From: an uncultured Lentisphaeria bacterium
GTDB taxonomy: Bacteria > Verrucomicrobiota > Lentisphaeria > Victivallales > Victivallaceae
Direction: 5' to 3'
Length of the DNA: 42,724 bases
NCBI GenBank assembly: GCA_949298075.1
Contig: CASFVA010000041.1
Span: 1 to 42,724, forward strand
The position numbers and the translations under genes are program-made. Positions 15,993 through 23,401 of the stretch are shown here, one piece after another (the first letter of the stretch is position 1; each line of letters begins with the position of its first letter). The notes under the pieces were generated by a model. That model did no database searches, was not told the DNA's origin, and saw nothing but the letters and a program-made list of their open reading frames with translations.

Positions 15993-17486
15993 ATGACGCG
16001 CGATCTGCTGGCCGGCATTGACTTCGGCACCGGCGGCTGTAAAATCACGGTGATTGATTTCGCCGGCAACCTGGTGGGGGAGGCTTCCGGGGAGTATCCG
16101 ACCGCGTTTCCCCGTCCGGGGTGGTCGGAACAGAATCCGGAAGATTGGTACGCGGTCATGTGCCGGGTGTTTGCCGACCTGGCCGCCGCCGGACTTGATC
16201 TCGGGCGGATTGCGGCGGTGGCTCCCGACGGCAGCACCCACAACGCAGTGCTGCTGGATGAGCATTTCAAGCCGCTGCGTGCGGCCATCATGTGGACCGA
16301 TCAGCGCAGCGCCGCGGAGTGTCGGGAACTCACTGAAAAATACGGTGACCGGATTTTCGCGACCGCGTTTCAGATGCCGGCGCCCACCTGGACTCTGCCG
16401 CAGCTGATGTGGCTGACCCGGCACGAACCGGAGGTCATGGCGGCGGTGCGGCATGTACTGTTTGTCAAGGACTACGTGCGCTATCTGCTGACCGGCCGCG
16501 CCGCTACCGACTTCATCGAAGCCGAGGGGACACTGTTTTTCGACATGAACACGTTGCAGTGGTCGGAAGAACTGGCTGCGCTGGCCGGACTGCGTCCGGA
16601 AGCGCTTCCGGAATTGATCCGGCCCTGCGACGTGGCCGGCGAAGTGAGTGTTGCCGCCGCCCGGGATACGGGTCTGGCGGCCGGGATTCCGGTGATCTGC
16701 GGTACGTCCGATTCAGCCGTCGAGGATTACGGCGCCGGAGCGATCCGGCCCGGTCAGGCGATCGTCAAGCTGGCGACGGCCGGCAATTTCAATGTGATGA
16801 CCGACCGTCCGGTGCCGCACCGGCGGACTCTGACCTATTCGCATGTGATGCCCGGCATGTGGTACACGGTGTCGGCCACCAACGCGGCGGCGGTTTGCCA
16901 GCGCTGGCTGCGCGATCTGTTCCCCACCGGATATGCCGGCAAGGCCGCCTACAATTTCATGGACGAACTGGCCGCGGCATCGCCGCGCGGAGCCAACGGC
17001 GTGATGTTTCACCCCTATCTGCAGGGCGAACGCTCTCCCTACTGGGATCCGAATCTGCGTGGCAGTTTCACCGGGCTGGGCATGGAGACCGCCCGGGGCG
17101 ACTGTTACCGGGCGCTGCTGGAAGGGGTGGCATTCTCCCTGCGCGACTGCCGGGGCGTGATTGAGGAGATGCGGCTGCCGGTGGAGGAGTTGTTCCTGAT
17201 CGGCGGCGGCGCCCGGAGTGCGCTGTGGAGCCGGATCGTCTGCGATGTCATGGCGGTGCCGGTCCGGCTGCCGCGCCCGGGGGACGCCAGTTTCGGTTCG
17301 GCTCTGCTGGCCGGCGTCGGGGCCGGAGTGTATCCGGATCCCGGAACCGCGGTGAAGCAGACCCTGAGGTTCGGGGCTGAACTGGAACCGGATCCCGCCG
17401 GCGTGGAATTTTACAACCGCCGCTTTGAAATCTACCGGGCCGTCCATGACGCGCTGGCTCCGGTTTATGCCGATTGCAGGAGTTGA
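15993..17486 (+). CDS. FGGY-family carbohydrate kinase (xylulokinase-like)
   Basis: This 497-residue two-domain kinase phosphorylates a sugar, usually a ketose or polyol, with ATP. Visible features are the N-terminal phosphate-binding GIDFGTGGCKITV, the catalytic-Asp region IMWTDQRSAAEC (about residue 105), TSDSAVEDYGAGAIRPGQAIVKLATAGNF (about 235-265), HPYLQGERSPYWD and the ATP-site IGGGARSALWSRI (about 405). It is closest to the XylB type. The ATG at 15993 is used; an in-frame GTG at 15987 overlaps the iolB stop and is an alternative. The operon thus has two kinases of different families, suggesting two phosphorylation points or a branched substrate range. The FucI-like product is the natural substrate candidate. 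Confidence 0.87.
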   Translation: MTRDLLAGIDFGTGGCKITVIDFAGNLVGEASGEYPTAFPRPGWSEQNPEDWYAVMCRVFADLAAAGLDLGRIAAVAPDGSTHNAVLLDEHFKPLRAAIMWTDQRSAAECRELTEKYGDRIFATAFQMPAPTWTLPQLMWLTRHEPEVMAAVRHVLFVKDYVRYLLTGRAATDFIEAEGTLFFDMNTLQWSEELAALAGLRPEALPELIRPCDVAGEVSVAAARDTGLAAGIPVICGTSDSAVEDYGAGAIRPGQAIVKLATAGNFNVMTDRPVPHRRTLTYSHVMPGMWYTVSATNAAAVCQRWLRDLFPTGYAGKAAYNFMDELAAASPRGANGVMFHPYLQGERSPYWDPNLRGSFTGLGMETARGDCYRALLEGVAFSLRDCRGVIEEMRLPVEELFLIGGGARSALWSRIVCDVMAVPVRLPRPGDASFGSALLAGVGAGVYPDPGTAVKQTLRFGAELEPDPAGVEFYNRRFEIYRAVHDALAPVYADCRS

Positions 17487-17521
17487 AACGTCAAACCATT
17501 GAAGCGGAAAAGGAGGTTTCT

Positions 17522-18961
17522 GTGAAAATTGACAGCTATATGTACGAGATGGTGCTCTCCGAACTCACCGACGCGGTGGGTGCGGAATATGTGACCATCA
17601 ACGCCGCCGACCGGCTCGGCCATTCGATTGACTATTACTGGATTCCGGAAATGTGGCACGACCGGGGCGCAGTGCCGACCCCGCCGGACCTGATTGTCCA
17701 GCCGGCTTCAGCCGAAGAGGTCGCCAAGGTGCTGAAAATCGCCAACCAGTATCATATTCCGGTGACGCCGTGGGGGGGCGGTTCAGGCTCGCAGGGCGGG
17801 GCGTTGCCGGTCTACGGCGGCATTTTGCTGGATACCAAGCGTATGAACAAGGTGCTGGAAATCGACACCGTTACGCTCTCTGTGACCTGCGAAACCGGCA
17901 TCATCGCCCAGCATCTTGAGTGGGCTGTGGAAAAGGCCGGTTATTCCACCATGCATTTTCCGGCGTCGATCGGCTGCGCCACCATCGGCGGATTTCTGGC
18001 GCACCGGGGGACCGGCGTGCTCTCGACCAAATACGGCAAAATTGAAGACATGGTCATGTCGCTTGAAGTGGTGACCCCGACCGGTGAGATTATCAGGACG
18101 CTGCCGGTGCCGCGGCATGCTTCCGGACCCGATCTGACCATGATGTTCCTGGGCTCCGAGGGCACCTTGGGCGTCATCACCAAGGTCACGCTCAAGATTC
18201 ATCCGATTCCGGAGGCGCGTAAATTTCATGCCTTTCTGTTTGAGGATATGCACTCGGCCATGATGGCCGGAGCGGAACTCATGCACAGCCGCATGCAGCC
18301 CTGTGCGGTCCGGTTGTACGATGAGCCGGAAACCGAACGTCTGATCAAGCGGGTGCTGGGCATTGACCGCAAGGGAGCCTACCTGGTCTTCGGCTTCGAC
18401 GGTCCGGAAAAAGTGGTGGATCTGCAGATGGAGCGCGCCTGCGAAATCTGCCGTGCGGCCAAGGCCAAGGAGGATCTCGGCACCGAATCCGGCGAGGCGT
18501 GGTGGAACAACCGTTACAAGTTCTTCTATCCGCCATACATGTTCCACATGCCGCAGGCGTTCGGCACGCTGGACACGGTGGCGACCTTCAGCAACATTGA
18601 AAAAGTTTACTGGGCGATGAAAAACACCGTGAACGCCAACTTCCCGGAAGCCAAGTTCATCGGACATTTTTCGCACTGGTACGACTGGGGATGCATGCTT
18701 TACGCCCGGTTCATTTTCGAGGATTTCCCGCGGGATCCGCATGAGGCCGCGGCGCTCTACAACCGGGTCTGGGATCTGGCGATCCGGGCCGCCATCGCCA
18801 ACGGCGGCGTCATCAACGAGCATCACGGCGTCGGACTCAAGCTCGGGCGGCTGATGAAGGAGCTGTACGGCCCGGCGATGGACGTGCTGGAAAAGCTCAA
18901 GAAGGAACTTGATCCCAACAATATCATGAATCCCGGCAAGATGGGCTTCAAAGGCTTTTGA
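17522..18961 (+). CDS. FAD-linked oxidoreductase (GlcD / alkyl-DHAP-synthase type)
   Basis: This 479-residue flavoenzyme of the PCMH/VAO superfamily has a FAD-binding domain with VTPWGGGSGSQGG (about residue 84), PASIGCATIGGFLAHRGTGVLSTKYG (about 145-170) and GSEGTLGVITKVTLKIHP (about 210). The C-terminal FAD-oxidase domain has INEHHGVGLKLGR and ends ELDPNNIMNPGKMG. Relatives oxidise 2-hydroxy acids (glycolate, D-lactate) or make alkyl-DHAP. The GTG at 17522 is preferred because AGGAGG lies directly before it. It is followed by a Fe-S protein, which points to a GlcDF-like dehydrogenase that passes electrons to the quinone pool. The substrate would be a hydroxy acid made in this operon's pathway. 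Confidence 0.84.
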   Translation: MKIDSYMYEMVLSELTDAVGAEYVTINAADRLGHSIDYYWIPEMWHDRGAVPTPPDLIVQPASAEEVAKVLKIANQYHIPVTPWGGGSGSQGGALPVYGGILLDTKRMNKVLEIDTVTLSVTCETGIIAQHLEWAVEKAGYSTMHFPASIGCATIGGFLAHRGTGVLSTKYGKIEDMVMSLEVVTPTGEIIRTLPVPRHASGPDLTMMFLGSEGTLGVITKVTLKIHPIPEARKFHAFLFEDMHSAMMAGAELMHSRMQPCAVRLYDEPETERLIKRVLGIDRKGAYLVFGFDGPEKVVDLQMERACEICRAAKAKEDLGTESGEAWWNNRYKFFYPPYMFHMPQAFGTLDTVATFSNIEKVYWAMKNTVNANFPEAKFIGHFSHWYDWGCMLYARFIFEDFPRDPHEAAALYNRVWDLAIRAAIANGGVINEHHGVGLKLGRLMKELYGPAMDVLEKLKKELDPNNIMNPGKMGFKGF

Positions 18962-18997
18962 TCCGGCGGCTGAAATTCAGGAGAAGGAACCATAATT

Positions 18998-19978
18998 ATG
19001 TATATTGAACAATATCTGAAAGTCATTGACAGTTGCCGTTTCTGCTTCATGTGCCGCCACCTGGCGGCCGCCGGCAATGCGTCCGGACGCGAATGTGATA
19101 CGCCGCGGGTGCGGGCGCTGATCGCCGGCCGGCTGCTTTGCGACCCGGAAGCGGTGAAAAATCCCGACTATGCCGAAACGCTGTTCGAAGCCGACCTCAC
19201 CGGCGCCAACCGGCGTAACTGCGTGGAGCATTACGATGAGATCGGACTGACCATCGCCATGCGGCGGGATTTCATTGCCGCCGGCAATGTCCCGGCCCCG
19301 GTCGAGGCGCTGGCGGCTGAACTGACGTCGGCAGTTTACCGGGTTGAGGGGCAGGGCGAGGTGCTGCTGCTGGAATCCGGCTATGCTCCGAGCGATGCCG
19401 CGCTGCGCAGGCTGACCGGTGCCGCTGCGGTCATGAAAGGGGCCGAGGCCTTCAAAAAACTCGCCGTGCTGGGGTATGCGGCGGAGGCGGCGGAGTCTTT
19501 CAGGCGGTTTAAGGCGGCCGTTGCCGGTTTCAAAACTATTGTGACGGCTTCAACCGCCCTCTGCGACGCTCTGCGGCGGGAATTTGAGGGCGTTCCGGTG
19601 ATTCACAGCACCGAATTTCTGCTTGACGCGGTAAAAGCCGGAAAACTGGCGGCGCCGCAGCTGCCCGCGGCTTCGCTGATTGCGAGTGATTATCTGCGCA
19701 ATTACGGCGCTTCCGGAGCGCCGGAGGAGCTGTTTGCCGCCATCACGCCGGCTCCGGTACTCTACGGTATCAGTGACGAAGAGTCCTATTCCGCCGGCGA
19801 GGGCGCCATGGTGCTGGACCGGGTCGCGCCCGGACTGCTGGAAAAAATGGCGGCGCGGGCGGCGGCCGCCGCCAACGGCGGAGTGAAAACGCTGACTGCT
19901 TCGCCGCATACTGCGGCGGTGCTGCGGGGGGCCGGAGTTGACATCGTCACCTTTGAAGAACTTTTTGCCGGGTGCTGA
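18998..19978 (+). CDS. Reduced GlcF-like Fe-S protein
   Basis: This 326-residue protein looks like the electron-transfer partner of the preceding FAD enzyme. The N-terminus has SCRFCFMCRH (Cys13, Cys16, Cys19) and Cys33 before DTPRVRALI, the position of the SPRGRI block that follows the first ferredoxin cluster in GlcF-type proteins. Where GlcF carries its second CxxCxxC cluster only Cys75 (ANRRNCVEHY) remains. The C-terminal half resembles CCG/heterodisulfide-reductase domains in length but lacks the paired-cysteine CCG signature. At most one 4Fe-4S cluster is expected. The ATG at 18998 follows GGAGAAGGA. It is encoded 36 bp after the FAD gene and 3 bp before the aldolase gene. The family assignment is moderate. 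Confidence 0.65.
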   Translation: MYIEQYLKVIDSCRFCFMCRHLAAAGNASGRECDTPRVRALIAGRLLCDPEAVKNPDYAETLFEADLTGANRRNCVEHYDEIGLTIAMRRDFIAAGNVPAPVEALAAELTSAVYRVEGQGEVLLLESGYAPSDAALRRLTGAAAVMKGAEAFKKLAVLGYAAEAAESFRRFKAAVAGFKTIVTASTALCDALRREFEGVPVIHSTEFLLDAVKAGKLAAPQLPAASLIASDYLRNYGASGAPEELFAAITPAPVLYGISDEESYSAGEGAMVLDRVAPGLLEKMAARAAAAANGGVKTLTASPHTAAVLRGAGVDIVTFEELFAGC

Positions 19979-19981
19979 ACC

Positions 19982-20812
19982 ATGCCGCTGGTCACTATGA
20001 ACGAGGTGCTGCCGGCCGCCCGTCGGGAACATCGGGCGGTGGGAGCATTCAACATCGGCAACTATGAGACGGCGTTGGCGGTGGTTCGGGCGGCGGAAGC
20101 CCTGGATCAACCGGTTATTGTGCAGGTCTATTCGAGGCTGATCGACAACGGTCACGGTGAACCGCTGGGGGCGCTGGTGCGCAATCTCGGGGAAAATTCA
20201 CCGGTTCCGGTGGTGCTGCATCTGGACCACGGCGCCTCGCTGGAACAGGTGGAGCGGGCGATCCGGGCCGGTTTTACGTCGGTGATGCTCGACTGTTCGC
20301 AGCTGCCGTTCGAAGAGAACACCGCCCGGGTCCGGCAGGCAGTGGAATTGGCCCGGAACGCCGGAGTGTCGATTGAGAGTGAAATCGGTCATGTACCGAT
20401 GGGCGGCAGTTCGCTGGCAGTGTCGCAGTTGGAGGAGACGGTGCGCTTCTACGAGGCCACCGGGGTGGATGCCCTGGCGGTCTCAATCGGCACCGCACAC
20501 GGATTTTACCGCGAAAAGCCGGAGATCAAGGTGGATCTCTGCGCTGAAATCGCCGCCCGGGTGCCGGTTCCGCTGGTGCTGCATGGCGGCAGCGGCACGC
20601 CGCGCGACAAAGTGCGTGCGGTGATTGAACGCGGTATCGCCAAGGTCAACGTCGCCACTGAATTTCAGTATGACTACCAGCAGCGGCTGCGGGAACGGCT
20701 GAATGCGGCTGGTGATAAATTCATCGCCGTCGATCTGCTGGAAGCGCCGGTGGTGGAGAGCTCCACTGAGTTCATCAAGGAGGAAATCCGGTTCTTTGCC
20801 GGCCTGATCTGA
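19982..20812 (+). CDS. Class II (zinc) fructose-bisphosphate aldolase family protein
   Basis: This 276-residue TIM-barrel aldolase cleaves a phosphorylated ketose or keto acid into two three-carbon units. Zinc ligands and catalytic residues are visible: HLDHG (His80, Asp82, His83), ESEIGHV, IGTAHG (His173), LHGGSG (His201) and AKVNVATEF. The size matches GatY/KbaY/IolJ-type enzymes, smaller than E. coli FbaA. In inositol catabolism the class II aldolase IolJ splits 6-phospho-5-dehydro-2-deoxygluconate after IolB and IolC act. The presence of IolB and a PfkB kinase here makes that reaction a reasonable hypothesis. A tagatose- or fuculose-type substrate is the alternative. It is the last gene, with a terminator 20 bp after its stop. 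Confidence 0.88.
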   Translation: MPLVTMNEVLPAARREHRAVGAFNIGNYETALAVVRAAEALDQPVIVQVYSRLIDNGHGEPLGALVRNLGENSPVPVVLHLDHGASLEQVERAIRAGFTSVMLDCSQLPFEENTARVRQAVELARNAGVSIESEIGHVPMGGSSLAVSQLEETVRFYEATGVDALAVSIGTAHGFYREKPEIKVDLCAEIAARVPVPLVLHGGSGTPRDKVRAVIERGIAKVNVATEFQYDYQQRLRERLNAAGDKFIAVDLLEAPVVESSTEFIKEEIRFFAGLI

Positions 20813-20832
20813 GCCGGTGCGGAGCGTGAACG

Positions 20833-20870
20833 GCCGCTCTTCCGCCTGACACGGCGGGGAGCGGCTTTTT
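20833..20870 (+). terminator. Intrinsic terminator of the sugar-acid operon
   Basis: GCCGCTC (20833-20839) pairs with GAGCGGC (20859-20865), extended inside by CCGCC/GGCGG, and is followed by TTTTT. Confidence 0.9.
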
Positions 20871-20944
20871 CGGCGATGACAATGGGCGGGGAGCCGGTCC
20901 GGCTGCCGGGGGCGGGGTGCTGAGATAAATTATCCGCAGCTGTC

Positions 20945-20972
20945 TTGATTTTCGGTGGCGTCATGCTATATT
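20945..20972 (+). promoter_or_regulatory. Promoter for the thioredoxin gene
   Basis: TTGATT (20945-20950), 16-bp spacer, TATATT (20967-20972), 39 bp before the thioredoxin start. The gene has its own terminator, so it is monocistronic. Confidence 0.65.
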
Positions 20973-21011
20973 GAAAGTATCCGGATCCAATCAAAACAGG
21001 GAGAAATTGAA

Positions 21012-21320
21012 ATGGCTGTCGTCAAAGATATCACCGCCGACACATTTGATGAAACTGTGGCCGGCGGCACCGTGCTCGTTGACTTCTGGGCGCCGTGGTG
21101 CAGTTCGTGTAAAATGCTCAACGCCGTCTTGGAGCAGGTGGCCGCCACCGCTCCGGCCGATGTGGTGATCGCCAAGGTCAACGTGGATAACGAAGCCGCG
21201 CTTGCCGCCAAATTCGAAGTGGTTAGCCTGCCCAAGATGCTGATCTACAAGGACGGTGCGCTGGTCAGGGAGTTCAAGGGCGTACAGAGCCGGGCCAAGA
21301 TCGTCGAGGCGCTGTCGTAA
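21012..21320 (+). CDS. Thioredoxin-family protein with WCSSC active site
   Basis: This 102-residue single-domain thioredoxin opens with VVKDITADTFDETV and has VLVDFWAPWCSSCKML. The redox cysteines are Cys30 and Cys33, but the dipeptide between them is Ser-Ser instead of the canonical Gly-Pro. The cis-proline loop reads VVSLPKML, with Leu before the proline where Thr or Ile is common. These two positions tune redox potential and partner choice in this family, so it may not be the general thioredoxin. No signal peptide is present, so it is cytoplasmic. The ATG at 21012 follows AGGGAGA. It is flanked by its own promoter and a strong terminator. Confidence 0.9.
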   Translation: MAVVKDITADTFDETVAGGTVLVDFWAPWCSSCKMLNAVLEQVAATAPADVVIAKVNVDNEAALAAKFEVVSLPKMLIYKDGALVREFKGVQSRAKIVEALS

Positions 21321-21353
21321 AAGAGACTGCGGTGATCCCGAGGGCAGTGTGAG

Positions 21354-21393
21354 AACGGCCGGATGGATCACAATTCCATCCGGCCGTTGTTTT
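21354..21393 (+). terminator. Intrinsic terminator after thioredoxin
   Basis: A perfect 14-bp stem (21354-21367 with 21375-21388, 7-base loop) is followed by GTTTT. The symmetry means it could also end the convergent ThuA transcript. Confidence 0.9.
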
Positions 21394-21460
21394 GACCGGG
21401 AACGGATCGGATCCGGTTCCGGCCGGACTGCCCGGACCGTTTCCGTGGGGGGCGGCGGGA

Positions 21461-22108
21461 TCAACGGGCGGCCCAGAGCAGGCCCCGGAGTGTGATTTCG
21501 AGGATTTGCGGACTGTTCTGGAAATCTGCCAGGTCATGACCGAGCGAGCTGTAAAACACCCGGCCGCGGCCGTATTGGCGGGTCCAGACCACCGGCATGA
21601 CGGTACCGGCAATCCAGGGGGCGTGTTCGCCGGAGAACACCGTGGTCGCCAGCACCCGGTTGCCGGGATCGGTGTGCATGTAATACTGCTCGCTGTGCAT
21701 GGGGAAGTCCGCAATGCCCCGGACAATCGGGTCGTCTTTGGCCACGATGTTTACCGTGTAGTCGATGCGGTTGCCCGGATGTGCGACCCATTGCCCGCCG
21801 ACCATGAACTGATAGTCGGTGTGCGAGCGGAACGCATCGCCCATGCCGCCGTGCCAGCCGCCGACGCCGACGCCGGATTTGACCGCGTTGAGCAGGGCCT
21901 GCTCAGCTTCGTTGGAAATGTCGCCCATGGTCCAGACCGGAACGATCAGATCGTATTTCCGGACCAGATCCGGGTCGAGCAGACACTCCTGGGAATCGGC
22001 CAGCACCGGGTTGTGGCCGAGTTCGCGCAGCTTTGCCGCCACCAGTTCGGAAGTCGGAACCGGTTCGTGTCCGCTCCAGCCGCCGCGAAAGATCAGAACA
22101 TTTTTCAT
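21461..22108 (-). CDS. ThuA-like domain protein
   Basis: This 215-residue protein has the glutamine-amidotransferase-like ThuA fold. It opens NVLIFRGGWSGHEP and contains GVGVGGWHGGMGDAF (about residue 83), a WVAHPGNRIDYTV segment, MHSEQYYMHTDP (about residue 140) and the C-terminal RGRVFYSSLGHD that is typical of the family. ThuA proteins accompany sugar catabolism genes, often Gfo/Idh dehydrogenases; the biochemical activity is poorly defined. The third ATG (22108) is chosen because GGGAG sits ten bases before it and would abut the first two. It lies 35 bp after a Gfo/Idh gene on the same strand, forming a two-gene operon. Confidence 0.85.
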   Translation of the reverse strand: MKNVLIFRGGWSGHEPVPTSELVAAKLRELGHNPVLADSQECLLDPDLVRKYDLIVPVWTMGDISNEAEQALLNAVKSGVGVGGWHGGMGDAFRSHTDYQFMVGGQWVAHPGNRIDYTVNIVAKDDPIVRGIADFPMHSEQYYMHTDPGNRVLATTVFSGEHAPWIAGTVMPVVWTRQYGRGRVFYSSLGHDLADFQNSPQILEITLRGLLWAAR

Positions 22109-22143
22109 AATCATCATTCTCCCAATGGTTAAGGTGGATTCCG

Positions 22144-23241
22144 TTACCGGATTTCTCCGGGGGTGAGTCCGGGAGCCAGCGGTTCCGGACGACGGCAGGT
22201 GCTGGCAATTTTAATCGTGCGGCCGGATGCGGCGGCTTCGCCGACGGCACACATGACGTCCAGAACGTGTCCGGTCAGCTCGGAAGACGCACGATGCGGC
22301 CGGTTCTCCTCAATGGCCGCTGCCATATCGGCCAGTCCGAGTCCGCGGAAGTTCTCGTTGTAACCGTAGAAGTTGTCGGCTACCGCCCAGTCGGCGGAGA
22401 GTCCGGCCTGGAAATAACGGATTTCGCCGTTGAAGCAGTTCGGATCCGGGACATGGAGGCTGCCGTTGACGCCGTGAAGTTCAATGTCGCGCAGATCGGA
22501 GTGCTTCCAGACATCGAAACTGGTGATAAGGGTGATGATCGCCCCTGATTCAAACCGGAGAAGGGCGGCGGCATGGGTGTCGACTTCAACCGGAAATGTC
22601 CGCTCCGCATTGACCTTGATGCCCTGCCGCACTTCGACGGCGCGGCCGGTCATGGCGGCGACTTCCCGGACCGGCCCGAGCAGATTGACCAGCGCGGTCA
22701 GGTAGTATGGACCCATGTCGAAGAGCGGTCCGCCGCCTTTCCGGTAATAGAACCCGGGGGCAGGGTGCCAGGATTCATGGCCGTGGCAGAGCATGAACGC
22801 GGTGCCGGAAACCACTTGACCGATCAGTCCGGAATCCACCAGCCGGCGGCACTGCTGGTGGCCGCCGCTGAGAAAAGTGTCCGGTGCGCCGCCGATACGC
22901 AGATTCTTGTTCCGGGCGAGTTCAAGCTGGCGGGCCGCGTCCTCCCGGTTGAGCGCCAGCGTTTTTTCACAGTAAACGTGCTTGCCCGCTTCAAGGGCGC
23001 TCAGGTTGACCGCGGTGTGAGAGCCGGGAGTGGTCAGATTCAGCACAACGTCGATTTCCGGATCCGCCAGCAGGGCCTCGACGCTGACGGCCCGCAGATC
23101 ATGAGTCCGGGCGCAGGATTCCGCCGCCTCGGGTTTTAGGTCGGCGCAGCAGGTGATCTGGAACTGCCGGGAAAACCGGGGGGCATTTTTTAAATAAATG
23201 CCGCTGATATTACCACATCCTATCAATCCAACTTTGAGCAT
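22144..23241 (-). CDS. Gfo/Idh/MocA-family oxidoreductase
   Basis: This 365-residue NAD(P)-dependent dehydrogenase has N-terminal Rossmann motif VGLIGCGNISGIYLKN, VYCEKTLALN with the family lysine near residue 94, and GGGPLFDMGPYYLTALVNLLGPV near 170 carrying the catalytic-site Asp and a Tyr where His is often found. Members act on sugars and sugar derivatives. There is no signal peptide. The ATG at 23241 follows a full AAGGAGG site. It heads a minus-strand operon with ThuA, divergent from an AraC regulator. The shared gap holds two operator-like palindromes, so this pair is probably controlled by that regulator in response to an inducing sugar. Confidence 0.9.
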   Translation of the reverse strand: MLKVGLIGCGNISGIYLKNAPRFSRQFQITCCADLKPEAAESCARTHDLRAVSVEALLADPEIDVVLNLTTPGSHTAVNLSALEAGKHVYCEKTLALNREDAARQLELARNKNLRIGGAPDTFLSGGHQQCRRLVDSGLIGQVVSGTAFMLCHGHESWHPAPGFYYRKGGGPLFDMGPYYLTALVNLLGPVREVAAMTGRAVEVRQGIKVNAERTFPVEVDTHAAALLRFESGAIITLITSFDVWKHSDLRDIELHGVNGSLHVPDPNCFNGEIRYFQAGLSADWAVADNFYGYNENFRGLGLADMAAAIEENRPHRASSELTGHVLDVMCAVGEAAASGRTIKIASTCRRPEPLAPGLTPGEIR

Positions 23242-23272
23242 AAGTTCCTCCTTTCAGGGTTGATTACGCTTA

Positions 23273-23301
23273 ATTATACCGCCAGTGCGGCGTTTTTGAA
23301 A
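23273..23301 (-). promoter_or_regulatory. Promoter of the Gfo/Idh-ThuA operon
   Basis: On the minus strand there is a perfect -10 box TATAAT (23278-23273) with a poor -35 TTTCAA (23301-23296) 17 bp away. A weak -35 directly next to an operator is typical of activator-dependent promoters. Confidence 0.6.
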
Positions 23302-23338
23302 TGAACGAAAAGTTCAATCTGTTGAACAAAAGGTTCAA
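23302..23338. promoter_or_regulatory. Two tandem palindromic operators between divergent genes
   Basis: TGAACGAAAAGTTCAA (23302-23317) and TGAACAAAAGGTTCAA (23323-23338) are two copies of TGAAC-N6-GTTCAA-type palindromes, exactly 21 bp apart. They abut the -35 region of the minus-strand promoter and lie 15 bp upstream of the plus-strand -35 box. Confidence 0.65.
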
Positions 23339-23352
23339 AATGGGGAAAATTT

Positions 23353-23381
23353 TTGCCAAACTGGGAAAGCTATGCTATATT
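23353..23381 (+). promoter_or_regulatory. Promoter of the AraC regulator gene
   Basis: TTGCCA (23353-23358), 17-bp spacer, TATATT (23376-23381), 20 bp before the start codon. Confidence 0.65.
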
Positions 23382-23401
23382 TTTCATAAAGCGAGAAAAA
23401 T

